From positions 1 to 64,000 of the forward strand of contig CACEFF010000002.1 in the NCBI GenBank assembly GCA_902558815.1: DNA of 64,000 nucleotides, written 5' to 3'. The DNA comes from an uncultured Pelagibacteraceae bacterium (GTDB lineage: Bacteria; Pseudomonadota; Alphaproteobacteria; Pelagibacterales; Pelagibacteraceae). A program made the position numbers and the translations under genes. How positions within the stretch are numbered: the first letter of the stretch is position 1; every line of letters begins with the position of its first letter. This document shows positions 7,584-16,680 of the stretch, one piece after another. A model generated the notes under the pieces. It searched no databases. It was given only the letters and a program-made list of their open reading frames with translations, and had not been told where the DNA came from.

Positions 7584-8582
7584 ATGAGTAAAAATAAAAT
7601 TAAAATTGCTATATTATTAGGTGATCCATCGGGTATTGGGCCCGAATTGGTCTCAAAGCTACTATGTGAAGAAATTATTAATAAAGCAAACATAGTTTTA
7701 ATTGGTGAGAAAAAAATTTTAGAAGAAGGAAATAAAATTTCTGGAAAATCACAAGATTTAAATTATGTTGAAAAATTTGAACAGATAAATTTTGAGGAAG
7801 GAAATAAATTTTTTTTAGACATCTCAAAAGGTAAAAATCACAAATATAACTTATCTGAATGTTCAAAAGAGTCAGGAGAAAGTGTTCTAGAGGCTCTCAA
7901 TTTAGCATTAGATCTTGCGAAACAAAATAAAATAGATGCTATTAACTTTGGTCCATTTAATAAGACAAGTATGAAGATGGGTGGAAATACCCATTCTGAT
8001 GAACTTCATTTAATGGCTGAAAAATTAGATGTAAAAAATTTTTTCTGTGAATTTAATGTTGTAGACAACTTTTGGACTGCTAGAGTGACATCACATATTC
8101 CTATTAGAGAAGTGCCTAATCATGTTAAGAAAGAAAATATTATTAAACCAATAAAACTTATAGATAAAGCAATGAAACTTAATGGAATTAAAAATCCTCG
8201 TGTAGCTGTACAAGCATTAAATCCTCATGCAGAGTTTGGTGTTGAAGAAAAGAATGAAATAATTCCAGCAATAGAAGAGGCAAAAAAACAAGGTATTAAT
8301 GCAGATGGTCCTTTGCCATGTGATACTTCTTTTATTACAGCTTATAAAAATAAAAATCATGATTGTATAGTTGGCATGTATCATGATGCACTACAATCTG
8401 GTCTCAAAGCATTTGGTTTTGACAGAGGTGTTACGGTTCAAGGTGGTTTGCCATTGCCTATTACTACACCAGCTCATGGTACCGCTTTTGATATTGCAGG
8501 AAAAAATAAAGCAAACTTAGAACCAACCTTACAATCGTTTAAAATAGCATTAACGATGGCAGAAAATAAATCTAAAACATGA
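7584..8582 (+). CDS. PdxA-family dehydrogenase, probable catabolic paralogue
   Basis: 332 residues, full length for the 4-hydroxythreonine-4-phosphate dehydrogenase family. Signature motifs are intact: GDPSGIGPE (13-21), metal ligands H171 (TSHIPI), H215 (LNPHAEFG) and H267 (MYHDAL), and the nucleotide-loop [13 protein letters not shown] near the C-terminus. It is divergent from tctC and overlaps the next gene by four bases (ATGA), so it belongs to a catabolic cluster rather than a vitamin B6 operon. Relatives in such settings (PdxA2, TphB) oxidise hydroxy-acid phosphates or dihydrodiols with decarboxylation. A second, more diverged PdxA is at 52731. Whether this copy acts in catabolism, in B6 synthesis, or both cannot be decided from sequence. 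Confidence 0.85.
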   Translation: MSKNKIKIAILLGDPSGIGPELVSKLLCEEIINKANIVLIGEKKILEEGNKISGKSQDLNYVEKFEQINFEEGNKFFLDISKGKNHKYNLSECSKESGESVLEALNLALDLAKQNKIDAINFGPFNKTSMKMGGNTHSDELHLMAEKLDVKNFFCEFNVVDNFWTARVTSHIPIREVPNHVKKENIIKPIKLIDKAMKLNGIKNPRVAVQALNPHAEFGVEEKNEIIPAIEEAKKQGINADGPLPCDTSFITAYKNKNHDCIVGMYHDALQSGLKAFGFDRGVTVQGGLPLPITTPAHGTAFDIAGKNKANLEPTLQSFKIALTMAENKSKT

Positions 8583-9754
8583 CAAAAATTAAAGATGTTA
8601 AAACCTCTATTTATAAATGGACAGGTGAAATAGTTCCACCCGCTCAAAATTTTTGCACTAACCCGACTGATGCTCTCAGAGAGTCAGGTGATAAAATGAA
8701 ATCATTTAGATTTCATCAGTGGATGGTTTGTGAAGTAATAGCTGATGATGGAACTGTTGGTTTGGGTAATGCTGCACTGGCACCTGAGGTAACAAAAAAA
8801 GCGATAGATTGTTATTTAAAAGATTTAGTAATTGGTGAAGACCCTTTTGATTACGATTATTTATGGGATAAAATGTATAGAAGTACAATGGCTTGGGGGA
8901 GAAAAGGAATTGGAATGATTGGAATTTCAGCAATTGATCTTGGAATTTGGGACTTAATGGGTAAGTTAAAAAAAAAACCAGTATTTGAATTGCTCGGAGG
9001 TAGAACCAAAGATAAGATTCCAGTATATGCCTCAAAATTATATAGCCAACCAATAAAAGATCTACAAATAGAAGCTGAAAAATATTTAAATGAAGGTTTC
9101 AAAATGTTTAAAATGCGCTTTGGTTGGGGACCAAAAGACGGTGCTGAAGGAATAAAAAAAAATATTGAGTTAGTGAATGCTGTTAGAGAAGTGGTTGGAT
9201 ACGAAACTGATCTTATGCTTGAAGCTTATATGGGATGGGATTTAGAATATTCAAAAAAAATAATACCTGAGCTAATAAAATTCAAACCAAAATGGTTAGA
9301 AGAGCCAGTAATACCTGATGATATTCCTGGATATGCAGAATTAAATGCTATGGGAGATGTTCCTATTGCAGGAGGCGAACATGAATTTAGTTATTTAGGA
9401 TTTAAACATTTATTGGAACTTAAAGCAGTCAGTTTTATTCAATATGATGCAAATAGAGTTGGAGGTATAACACCCGGACATAAAATAAATACATTAGCTG
9501 AAAAATATGGAGTGCCTGTAATTCCTCATGCAGGTCAAATGCATAACTATCATTTGACAATGGCGCATAACAACTGCCCCTTTTCAGAATTTTTTCCTGT
9601 TCACCAAGTTGAGATAGGAAATGAATTATTTTATTATTTATTTAAAGGGGAACCTGAGCCCAAAAATGGCTTTATTAATTTAGATGATGATACTCCAGGA
9701 TTAGGGATTTCTATTAATGAGAGATATAAATCAGATTTCAAAATTGTAGAATAG
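8579..9754 (+). CDS. Enolase-superfamily acid-sugar dehydratase (L-rhamnonate dehydratase-like)
   Basis: 391 residues of the mandelate racemase/muconate lactonizing enzyme superfamily: N-terminal capping domain (about 1-125), then a TIM barrel. Likely Mg ligands are E215 ([10 protein letters not shown]), E241 (WLEEP) and E267 (AGGEHE), with H317 in [12 protein letters not shown] as the barrel-end general acid/base. The run from WLEEP to PFSEFF closely follows L-rhamnonate dehydratase RhmD. Such enzymes remove water from a sugar acid to give a 2-keto-3-deoxy acid. Position 215 is Glu where RhmD has Asp, so the exact substrate may differ. It is coupled to the PdxA-family gene and lies opposite SDR and FAH genes that would take the product further. 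Confidence 0.85.
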   Translation: MTKIKDVKTSIYKWTGEIVPPAQNFCTNPTDALRESGDKMKSFRFHQWMVCEVIADDGTVGLGNAALAPEVTKKAIDCYLKDLVIGEDPFDYDYLWDKMYRSTMAWGRKGIGMIGISAIDLGIWDLMGKLKKKPVFELLGGRTKDKIPVYASKLYSQPIKDLQIEAEKYLNEGFKMFKMRFGWGPKDGAEGIKKNIELVNAVREVVGYETDLMLEAYMGWDLEYSKKIIPELIKFKPKWLEEPVIPDDIPGYAELNAMGDVPIAGGEHEFSYLGFKHLLELKAVSFIQYDANRVGGITPGHKINTLAEKYGVPVIPHAGQMHNYHLTMAHNNCPFSEFFPVHQVEIGNELFYYLFKGEPEPKNGFINLDDDTPGLGISINERYKSDFKIVE

Positions 9755-9758
9755 TTGA

Positions 9759-11201
9759 TTAACCTTTAATACCCATGTGAGTATATTTCACATTTAAATA
9801 ATCCTTTATAGCCATAGAACCACCTTCTCTACCGTATCCGCTTTGCTTAATTCCGCCAAAAGGAGCTTCTGCAAGAGCAACCATCGGTGTGTTAACAGCA
9901 ACTGAGCCTGTTTCTAATTGTTCTGATGCAAGATGTGCTGTCTCCATTGAGTTGGTACAAACATAACTGCACAAACCAAGCTCATGATTGTTAGCTCTTT
10001 TAATTACATCATCAAAAGATTTAAATGATAACATCGGGACCAATGGCCCAAAAGGTTCTTGTTTCATTATCGTAAAATCGTCTTTTACATTATCAAATAT
10101 TGTAGGCTCATAATAAAAACCTTTGTTAAATCCTGATGGTCTTTTCCCGCCTAACAAAACTTTTGCGCCTTCTTGTTTTGTTTTTTCAACTAATTCCTCT
10201 ATTTCATTCAATCTCTTTTTTGTAGTTAATGGACCTAATTGAGTTGCAGGATCCATACCGTCGCCTATTTTCAGTTTTTTTGTTTTCTCAATAAATAAAT
10301 TTACAAATTCATCTTTTTTTCTCTCATGAATATAAAATCTATTTGGAGAAATACAAACTTGACCATTGTTTCTAAATTTAGCAGCAATTGCCATATCAGC
10401 TGCTTTTTTTATATCAGCATCATCAAATACTATAAAAGGTGAATGACCTGAAAGCTCCATTGTTACTCTTTGAACTTTATCTGCAGCTTGTTTCAATATT
10501 AATTTACCTACTCTGGACGATCCAGTGATTGAAATTTTTTTGACTATATCTGAAGATATTAATTGTTGAGCAATACTCGGTGGATCACCTGATAAAAGAT
10601 TTACTACGCCTGGGGGGACACCACACTCTCTACATATATCAACCATCTCCATTACAATTCCTGGAGTTATTACATCAGGTTTAATTATAACAGAACAGCC
10701 TGCTGCTAATGCAGTTGAAATTTTTCTAGCAGATAATACTGCAGGAAAATTCCAAGGTGTTAAAGCTGCAACAACACCAACTGGTTGATAGTAGACATGC
10801 ACTCTTGTATCCTCAAATCTGCTTTCAACAGTTTGTCCATAAATTCTTTTTGTTTCTTCAGCATTCCATTCAAAAATATCTGCAGCACCACCTACTTCAC
10901 CTTTAGCTTCTGCAAAAGGTTTTCCAACTTCAAAAGTCATCCATTTAGCAAGGACATCTTGTTTCTCTCTTATTTTGTCTGCTATTTTTCTGATAATGTA
11001 AGATCTTTGCCATGGAGCAGTTTTTTTCCAAACCTCTAATCCTTTTGCAGCAGACTTTAATGCTCTATCAACATCCTCTGGTGTAGCTTTAGATGCATAC
11101 CCAATAATTTCTTCATTTGCAGGATTAATTACTTCGTATGTAGATTTATCAGATGATTGACTCCACTTACCATCAATGAATTGACCAAAATTTTCGTACA
11201 T
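9759..11201 (-). CDS. NAD(P)-dependent aldehyde dehydrogenase family protein
   Basis: 480 residues, a typical soluble ALDH. Visible catalytic features: N151 in TPWNFP, K174 in IIKPD, general base E249 in MELSGHSP, nucleophile C283 in NNGQVCISPNR, and the C-terminal GGIKQSGYGREGG motif. The sequence leans towards succinate-semialdehyde or lactaldehyde dehydrogenase subgroups. It converges on the RhmD-like gene with four bases between the stops. If the cluster does degrade deoxy-sugar acids, oxidation of lactaldehyde or of a semialdehyde would be its natural job, but this is an inference from position. Confidence 0.88.
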   Translation of the reverse strand: MYENFGQFIDGKWSQSSDKSTYEVINPANEEIIGYASKATPEDVDRALKSAAKGLEVWKKTAPWQRSYIIRKIADKIREKQDVLAKWMTFEVGKPFAEAKGEVGGAADIFEWNAEETKRIYGQTVESRFEDTRVHVYYQPVGVVAALTPWNFPAVLSARKISTALAAGCSVIIKPDVITPGIVMEMVDICRECGVPPGVVNLLSGDPPSIAQQLISSDIVKKISITGSSRVGKLILKQAADKVQRVTMELSGHSPFIVFDDADIKKAADMAIAAKFRNNGQVCISPNRFYIHERKKDEFVNLFIEKTKKLKIGDGMDPATQLGPLTTKKRLNEIEELVEKTKQEGAKVLLGGKRPSGFNKGFYYEPTIFDNVKDDFTIMKQEPFGPLVPMLSFKSFDDVIKRANNHELGLCSYVCTNSMETAHLASEQLETGSVAVNTPMVALAEAPFGGIKQSGYGREGGSMAIKDYLNVKYTHMGIKG

Positions 11202-11303
11202 AAATTCAATTTAGCATTACTATAGGTTGTGTCTACTATGTAATTTTTACACATTAATTTTTAAAAATTAGATGGTAATCTATTTAAAAAAAAGGAGTTC
11301 AAT

Positions 11304-11621
11304 ATGAAAGCATATATAATGGGAAACTACACTGAAAAAGCTTTTATGGGTTTTTTAAAAGATCCAACGAGCGATAGAAAAGCTGTTGTAGAACAATTAA
11401 CTAAGGCTATGGGCGGAACTATGCATAGCATGGACATTGTTAGAGGTTCTTACGATTTTATAGTTGTTACTGACGTTCCAAGTTTTGAGGACTTTGCAGC
11501 AATTAAATTAGTTGTTGAGTCATCAGGCGCTGTAAAAAACTTGACGATACTTGAGGCGATTGATTTTACAAAAGCTACAACAAAAGCTAGTAAAATTGGT
11601 TACAAGGCTCCGGGTCAATAA
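11304..11621 (+). CDS. GYD domain-containing protein
   Basis: A 105-residue protein of the GYD family, small alpha/beta ferredoxin-like proteins found mostly as single-domain homo-oligomers of unknown function. The family pattern is visible: MKAYIMGNYTEKAFMGFLKDP at the start, then MGGTMHSMDIVRGSYDFIVVTDVPSFE in the middle. A strong Shine-Dalgarno (AAGGAG) stands 8 bases before the ATG. It is a single-gene unit between divergent and convergent neighbours and has its own hairpin terminator, which suggests good expression. No role can be assigned. Confidence 0.88.
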   Translation: MKAYIMGNYTEKAFMGFLKDPTSDRKAVVEQLTKAMGGTMHSMDIVRGSYDFIVVTDVPSFEDFAAIKLVVESSGAVKNLTILEAIDFTKATTKASKIGYKAPGQ

Positions 11622-11629
11622 TTTTTTAG

Positions 11630-11673
11630 TATAACTTCTGGCTGCGGACTGGAAGTTATATTAATTCTTTTTT
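11630..11673 (+). terminator. Probable intrinsic terminator after the GYD gene
   Basis: A perfect 9-bp inverted repeat (TATAACTTC at 11630-11638, GAAGTTATA at 11652-11660) with a 13-base loop, followed by a run of six T at 11668-11673. It starts 8 bases after the GYD stop. The T-run is about seven bases from the stem, so it is not an ideal terminator. On the minus strand the bases past the hairpin are A-rich, so it should serve the plus strand only. The run extends into the 3' end of the convergent thioesterase gene. Confidence 0.55.
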
Positions 11674-12134
11674 AATTTTGAAGAAAATTTAAGATTCTCA
11701 TTATTAAACTTTGAAGAATGTTGTTGGATATAATCATCCATAATTTTTACTTTTTCATCCTCAAATTCAGAAACTTTTCTACTATTTAGATCAACATATA
11801 GAGCAAGGACTTCAATGGTTGATGCAAGAAACTTTTTTTCTTTATGGATCATTTCCATTTTATATTGTAGCCTTTTTTTATCATGGTCAAAATAAACTAA
11901 ATTAACATCAACCTCATCATCAACTTTGAGCTCTTGATTATAAGTAATATTAGACTCTACGATCATGGTACTTTTACCAGTTGTTTTTGCTGAATGCTCA
12001 CCCATTTTAAAAGTATCATTTAAAATATCTGCTCCAAATTTATCAAATATCAAAAGATAATAGGATACATTCATATGATTATTGTAATCGATCCAATCCT
12101 TAATTATTTTTTGTGAGCTTAAAAAAACTGACAT
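11661..12134 (-). CDS. Hotdog-fold acyl-CoA thioesterase
   Basis: 157 residues with the 4-hydroxybenzoyl-CoA-type thioesterase pattern: IIKDWIDYNNHMNVSYYLLIFDKF near the start, with the D-x-N-x-H-M-N catalytic motif, then a beta-rich region (MIVESNITYNQELKVDDEVDV and RLQYKMEMIHKEKKFLASTIEVLALYVDL). It resembles the thioesterases found in carnitine/betaine metabolism, which hydrolyse betainyl-CoA and similar esters; that is only a resemblance. The Lys-rich C-terminal tail is not conserved in the family. It follows the DUF779 gene by 24 bases on the same strand. Confidence 0.82.
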   Translation of the reverse strand: MSVFLSSQKIIKDWIDYNNHMNVSYYLLIFDKFGADILNDTFKMGEHSAKTTGKSTMIVESNITYNQELKVDDEVDVNLVYFDHDKKRLQYKMEMIHKEKKFLASTIEVLALYVDLNSRKVSEFEDEKVKIMDDYIQQHSSKFNNENLKFSSKLKKN

Positions 12135-12158
12135 GGCTATTAAAACTTTGATTTTTAT

Positions 12159-12530
12159 TTAATGATTTGGATTTTCATTGTCTACTACGAGACATATTTC
12201 AGATTTCGTTAAAAATCTTCTTCCTGTTCCGTTGTCTAAAGAAAACATTCCACCAATGCCTTTAACAGCATCAATTGTTAAATCTGTATGTTTCCACTTC
12301 TCATATTGGTCTGCATTCATATAGAAAGGAACTCCACCAATCTCACCTAATTTTATATCATTGTCACCTAATGGAAATTCACCCTCCTGGAAACACATAG
12401 GTGCACTTCCATCACAACATCCCCCAGATTGGTGAAACATTAATTTTTCTCCATATCTCTCTTGGAGTTCTGATAATAAATTTAGTGCTGAGTGAGTTGC
12501 AGATACTTTCATTTTTAATCTCTGGCCCAT
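12159..12530 (-). CDS. DUF779 domain-containing protein, aldehyde dehydrogenase partner
   Basis: 123 residues with the DUF779 signature: LMFHQSGGCCDGSAPMCF (three closely spaced cysteines that may bind metal), IGGVPFYMNADQYEKWKHTD, and GTGRRFL at the C-terminal side. DUF779 genes commonly sit next to acetaldehyde-type aldehyde dehydrogenases, as here, with the ALDH 34 bases upstream. The biochemical role is not established. Two starts are possible: ATG at 12528-12530 inside a stable hairpin, or M7 at 12510-12512 just past it, preceded by AGAGATTAAAA; M7 would free the start codon from the hairpin. Confidence 0.88.
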   Translation of the reverse strand: MGQRLKMKVSATHSALNLLSELQERYGEKLMFHQSGGCCDGSAPMCFQEGEFPLGDNDIKLGEIGGVPFYMNADQYEKWKHTDLTIDAVKGIGGMFSLDNGTGRRFLTKSEICLVVDNENPNH

Positions 12531-12550
12531 GATTACGAATCATGGACCAG
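12522..12550. promoter_or_regulatory. 29-bp near-perfect palindrome/hairpin over the DUF779 start
   Basis: CTGG, one mismatch, CCATGATT, a 3-base centre ACG, AATCATGG, mismatch, CCAG. The 8-bp inner arms are perfect and a C:A mismatch separates them from the 4-bp outer arms. It lies between the ALDH stop and the DUF779 coding region and covers the first possible ATG. There is no T-run after it, so it is not a classic terminator. It could be an RNA stability or translation-control hairpin between the two cistrons, or a protein-binding dyad. Confidence 0.6.
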
Positions 12551-12564
12551 TATATATTATTTGT

Positions 12565-14109
12565 TTAAAAGAAACCTAATTTCTTTTCAGCATAAGACAC
12601 ATGCAAGTTCTTATTTTGTCTGTAGTGACTTAGCATCATTTTATGAGTCTCTCTTCCAACTCCTGATTGTTTGTAACCACCAAATGGTGAGTGAGCTGGA
12701 TAAGCGTGATAACAATTAGTCCACACAATTCCTGCTTGTATTGCTCTACCCATTCTATAAGCAATATTTCCATTTCTTGTCCATACACCTGCACCTAAAC
12801 CATAAAGAGTATCATTAGCAATTTCTAATGCTTCTGCCTCATCTTTAAATTTAATCACAGATACAACAGGGCCAAATATTTCCTCTTGAGAAATACGAGA
12901 TTTGTTGTTGGTCTCAAATATTGTAGGTTGGATATAATTCCCTTTTTCCAATCCACTATTTAGTTTACCAACAGCTCCTCCAGTAAGAACTTTTGCACCT
13001 TCTTTTTTTCCAAGATCAAGATAAGACTTAATCTTTTCCATTTGTTCAACTGAAGCTTGAGCCCCAATCATAGTTTCCATTTTTAACGGATTATCCTGAA
13101 CAACTGCTTTAGTTCGAGCTATACACTTTTCCATGAATTTATCATAAATAGATTCTTGAACTAATGCTCTACTTGGACAAGTACATACTTCACCTTGGTT
13201 TAAGTTAAACATTACAAAACCCTCAACACATTTGTCTAAAAAATCATCATCTTTTTCCATGATATCTTCAAAGAAAATGTTTGGAGATTTTCCACCTAAT
13301 TCCAATGTAATTGGAATAATGTTTTGGGCAGCGTACTGCATGATCAATCTTCCAGTAGAGGTTTCGCCAGTAAAAGCAACTTTTGCAACTCTTTTAGAAG
13401 ATGCTAAAGGTTTACCTGCCTCTAATCCAAAACCGCTCACTATGTTTACAACTCCTGGAGGTAATAAATCACCAATCAGTTCCATCATAACCATAATTGA
13501 AGCTGGTGTTTGTTCTGCTGGTTTTAAAACTGAACAATTACCTGCAGCTAAAGCTGGAGCTAATTTCCAAGTAGCCATCAATAATGGAAAGTTCCACGGA
13601 ACAATCTGACCAACTACACCTAGTGGTTCAGGTATATTGTAAGAGTATTGAGAATTACTTATCTCAGCAACAGAACCTTCTTCAGCTCTGATTACTCCAG
13701 CAAAATATCTCCAGTGGTCAATCACCAATGGTAAATCTGCCGCCATACACTCTCTTATAGGTTTTCCATTATCTAAACACTCAGCTGTAGCTAATAAATT
13801 TAGATTTTTTTCAAGAACATCAGCTATTTTCATCATTATATTTGATCTCGTAGTGATGTCAGTTTTTCCCCAAGTTTTAAAAGCTTCGTGAGCTGCATCT
13901 AATGCTGCTTCAACGTCTTTTTCATTTGATCTTGCCACTGAACAGATAGTCTCATTTGATATCGGGCTAGGATTATCAAAATACTTGCCTGATAAAGGTT
14001 CTACAAATTTACCATTAATGTAGTTTCCATATTTAGATTTAAATGGAAATTTTACCTTTAAATGAGATGTATCTAATACAGATGACACTTTCATTGCTTC
14101 TGCACTCAT
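12565..14109 (-). CDS. Aldehyde dehydrogenase (AldB/ExaC acetaldehyde-type)
   Basis: 514 residues from the ATG at 14107-14109, chosen because a strong Shine-Dalgarno (AAGAGGAG) lies 8 bases upstream and the length then matches the AldB family. Catalytic residues in this numbering: N173 (PWNFP), K196 (VLKPAEQ), E270 (LELGGKSP) and C309 (GEVCTCPSR). The C-terminal [17 protein letters not shown] matches acetaldehyde/chloroacetaldehyde dehydrogenases that oxidise short aldehydes to acids with NAD(P). The DUF779 partner follows. The frame stays open for 64 more codons to an ATG at 14301, giving a Lys/Arg-rich extension described separately. Confidence 0.92.
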   Translation of the reverse strand: MSAEAMKVSSVLDTSHLKVKFPFKSKYGNYINGKFVEPLSGKYFDNPSPISNETICSVARSNEKDVEAALDAAHEAFKTWGKTDITTRSNIMMKIADVLEKNLNLLATAECLDNGKPIRECMAADLPLVIDHWRYFAGVIRAEEGSVAEISNSQYSYNIPEPLGVVGQIVPWNFPLLMATWKLAPALAAGNCSVLKPAEQTPASIMVMMELIGDLLPPGVVNIVSGFGLEAGKPLASSKRVAKVAFTGETSTGRLIMQYAAQNIIPITLELGGKSPNIFFEDIMEKDDDFLDKCVEGFVMFNLNQGEVCTCPSRALVQESIYDKFMEKCIARTKAVVQDNPLKMETMIGAQASVEQMEKIKSYLDLGKKEGAKVLTGGAVGKLNSGLEKGNYIQPTIFETNNKSRISQEEIFGPVVSVIKFKDEAEALEIANDTLYGLGAGVWTRNGNIAYRMGRAIQAGIVWTNCYHAYPAHSPFGGYKQSGVGRETHKMMLSHYRQNKNLHVSYAEKKLGFF

Positions 14110-14301
14110 TTTATTTCTCCTCTTTTTATTGTTAGTTGACTTAATGTTATTGTCTTTTCTAGACTTTTTTAAACGTTTCTTAGTCGCAGTTTTTTTTGCA
14201 ACTTTTTTTTTCGTTTTTATTTTTTTTCTAGAAGTTTTGACCAATTTTAATTTTCTATTTTTGGTCTTTTTTTTTGCTATTTTTTTTCTTTGAATAGCCA
14301 T
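14110..14301 (-). other. In-frame Lys/Arg-rich extension upstream of the aldehyde dehydrogenase
   Basis: From the ATG at 14299-14301 the frame runs without a stop for 64 codons into the aldehyde dehydrogenase. The peptide is extremely basic (repeated [21 protein letters not shown]-like pattern, some Thr, Ser and Asn), resembling histone-H1-like or nucleic-acid-binding tails. The ATG has only a weak upstream Shine-Dalgarno, whereas the internal start at 14109 has a strong one. It may be an alternative long isoform, a translated leader, or non-coding A-rich DNA that happens to be open. The lack of any stop in such an AT-rich stretch mildly favours translation. Confidence 0.5.
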
Positions 14302-14416
14302 GACTTATTAAACTAGATATTGTTAAGAGTTACTATTTTTATTAATTTTTATTTTCTACTTATAATTGTAAAATACCATATATTGTGTTTAAAATTTTAA
14401 TTATTAATATTTATTA

Positions 14417-15325
14417 ATGGATAAAAACTTTTTTAAAATAACAAGAATATTAGACGGTGGAATGGGTCAAGAGCTTCTTAGTAGAGGAATGAAGCCCAAG
14501 GGAACCTTATGGAGTGCTACCGCTTTACTAAATGAAAACTATCACGATCTTTTACTAAATACGCATTTAGATTATATCAAGGCGGGAGCAGAAGTTATCG
14601 TTACAAATACATTTGCAACTAGAAGAATTAGATTAATAGAAAATAAGGTTGGGAACAAGTTTGAGTATTTAAATATTAAAGCTGGTGAAATTGCAAAAAA
14701 AACAAAAGATGATTATCCAAATATATTGATTGCTGGAGGGCTGCCTCCCCAAAATTCTACTTACAAAGCTGATGATAGATCTAAAAATATAATAAAAGAT
14801 GATTTTTATAATCAAGCAAAGTTAATAAACCCATTTATTGATTTTTTTTATTTTGACGTTTTGAGCAGTATTAAGGAGATAAATATTGCAATCCATAGTA
14901 TTGAAGAATTCAAAAAACCTTATTTAATAGGAGTACATATTTCTGAAGGCACTAGATTACCAAGTGGTGAGAAAATTTCAGAACTAATAGATAAATTAAA
15001 AAATCAAAAATTACTTGGTGTTATTTTGTCTTGTGTCTCACCTGAAAACTATAAATTAAATTTAAATGAAATTAAAAGCTTAGGAGTTCCGTTTGGATTT
15101 AAATTAAATGGATATTTAAAAACTGCACCATTATCTAATATAAACAAAGCTAGTAATAAAAATGATTTCTTACAGCCAAACAATTTTTTAGGTAAAAGAA
15201 AAGATTTATCTCCTAATAAAATGCTAGAGTTTGTGAAAGAGTTTAAAGATTCTGGAGCTACAATTCTAGGTGGGTGTTGTGAAACTACACCAGCACATAT
15301 TAAATCATTTGCATCACTTAAGTAA
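14417..15325 (+). CDS. Homocysteine S-methyltransferase family protein
   Basis: 302 residues, a single TIM-barrel methyltransferase domain. The N-terminal DGGMGQELLSRGM is typical, and the three zinc-binding cysteines are in place: C206 (VILSCVSPE) and C287, C288 (ILGGCCETTPAHI). The family transfers a methyl group from betaine, S-methylmethionine or a similar donor to homocysteine to form methionine; in SAR11 betaine or a sulfonium donor is plausible. It is alone, and its end overlaps the convergent EamA gene by 12 bases. The methyl donor cannot be read from the sequence. Confidence 0.87.
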   Translation: MDKNFFKITRILDGGMGQELLSRGMKPKGTLWSATALLNENYHDLLLNTHLDYIKAGAEVIVTNTFATRRIRLIENKVGNKFEYLNIKAGEIAKKTKDDYPNILIAGGLPPQNSTYKADDRSKNIIKDDFYNQAKLINPFIDFFYFDVLSSIKEINIAIHSIEEFKKPYLIGVHISEGTRLPSGEKISELIDKLKNQKLLGVILSCVSPENYKLNLNEIKSLGVPFGFKLNGYLKTAPLSNINKASNKNDFLQPNNFLGKRKDLSPNKMLEFVKEFKDSGATILGGCCETTPAHIKSFASLK

Positions 15326-16204
15326 TTTTTCGTTATCTGCTTTTCTAACAAAATAAATACCTACAGAAACTGCTATTAAAGAAATTAATACTTTCGTTGT
15401 AATCAATTCTTTCAAAAATATATAACTTAGAATAGTACCAAAAATAGGTATTAAATAGGAAACTTGAGATTGGAAAATTAATCCATTATTAACTAAAACT
15501 CGAAATCTAAGTAACCAAGCTAAACCAGTTGAAACAAGTCCTAAGTAAATTACAGAAATTGTTGAGTCAAGTCTTGGAGTTACATTCCAGGGTTGTTCAA
15601 TAAAACTAACCAATGGAATTAAAATAATTGTAGCCCAAATTAATATTGAACCAGTTACATTTTCATTTTTTTTCTTACTGATCTTTAAAGTTAAAACTCC
15701 ACCAATCACATAACATGTAGAGCCTAAAAGAATTAAAATAGCTGATACAAAATTATTTTCATCGATTAATAGATTATCTGAAAATAAGTAAAGTATACCA
15801 GAAAAGCCAATCAAAATTCCAAAAGTTTTTATAAAATTAAATTTTTCATTTTTTGTATAAAAATGACCCAGCACAGTTGAGCTAAGGGGTGTAGTGGACA
15901 TTAAAATTGCTGCAAGATTACTCTGTACTGATTTAATTCCATATGCAATAAGGAAAAATGGAGCTACCAAATTAATAAACCCTATTAATGCAAACCAATA
16001 CCAATCTTTTGAAAATGCCTCTATCTTAATATCCTTATAGTAACAAAGAAGCAAAACAGGCATGGCTCCAAAAAAAACTCTTAGAAAAGCAATTGTTACT
16101 GGTCCAAATGAATATGTAGCAATTTTAATATTAAAAAAAGCTGAAGCCCAAATCAATGCTAGCAAAACTAATAATACATAATCTAATAATTTTGGTTGTC
16201 TCAT
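15314..16204 (-). CDS. EamA/DMT-family transporter
   Basis: 296 residues with ten predicted membrane helices in two tandem EamA repeats, the usual drug/metabolite transporter size. The first repeat begins LLALIWASAFFNIKIA, a typical EamA start, and the second begins around ILLGSTCYVIGGVLTL. These inner-membrane exporters carry amino acids, nucleotides or other metabolites; the substrate is not evident. The ATG overlaps the stop of the upstream ybaK gene by four bases, so the two are co-translated. Confidence 0.88.
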   Translation of the reverse strand: MRQPKLLDYVLLVLLALIWASAFFNIKIATYSFGPVTIAFLRVFFGAMPVLLLCYYKDIKIEAFSKDWYWFALIGFINLVAPFFLIAYGIKSVQSNLAAILMSTTPLSSTVLGHFYTKNEKFNFIKTFGILIGFSGILYLFSDNLLIDENNFVSAILILLGSTCYVIGGVLTLKISKKKNENVTGSILIWATIILIPLVSFIEQPWNVTPRLDSTISVIYLGLVSTGLAWLLRFRVLVNNGLIFQSQVSYLIPIFGTILSYIFLKELITTKVLISLIAVSVGIYFVRKADNEKLLK

Positions 16205-16680
16205 TCTACTAATTCTTTAATCGACCCTTTGGTAATTTTAGTTAGATCAGTGAAGCTTATTTTGAATATACAGTTAGGATGACCTGCTGCAGCAAATAAA
16301 TATTTAAATCTTTGTAAAGAATTATCTATTAGAACAGTGATATTCTTTAAATGACCAATCGGTGAAACACCTCCTATTGTAAAACCCGTAACATTTTTTA
16401 CATCATTGGCTGAGGCCATAGATGCATCTTTTATGTTAAGAATTTTTTTAATTTTATTTAGAGAGGCTTTTTTGTCTCCAGCAACAAGACACAAAGTATA
16501 TTTTTGCTCTGTTTTAAAAAGTAAACTCTTAACAATTGCACCAACATCACAACCTAAAGATGAGGCAGCCTCTAATGCTGTTCTTGCTGAGCTATCAAGT
16601 GCAATTACCTCTTGATTTTGATCAAATTCTTTCAATAATTTTTGAACTCTTTTAACAGGTTCTTTGAGTAATAAAGTCAT
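16201..16680 (-). CDS. YbaK/EbsC-type aminoacyl-tRNA deacylase
   Basis: 159 residues, a stand-alone YbaK/ProX-like editing domain. Landmarks are IVKSLLFKTEQKYTLCLVAGDKKAS, with the catalytic Lys region, and FTIGGVSPIGHL, the GxxPxG loop that holds the tRNA acceptor end. Such enzymes hydrolyse mischarged Cys- or Ala-tRNAPro in trans. It starts a two-gene unit with the EamA transporter and is divergent from glnA by 141 bases. Confidence 0.88.
   Translation of the reverse strand: MTLLLKEPVKRVQKLLKEFDQNQEVIALDSSARTALEAASSLGCDVGAIVKSLLFKTEQKYTLCLVAGDKKASLNKIKKILNIKDASMASANDVKNVTGFTIGGVSPIGHLKNITVLIDNSLQRFKYLFAAAGHPNCIFKISFTDLTKITKGSIKELVE

Noticed and set aside
11259-11280. Palindrome TAATTTTTAAAAATTA upstream of the GYD gene
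   Set aside because: Made of A and T only and expected often at this composition; no second copy or T-run placing was convincing.
13232-13609. Plus-strand frame of 125 codons within the aldehyde dehydrogenase
   Set aside because: Mirror of conserved ALDH codons; no RBS and no plausible protein features.
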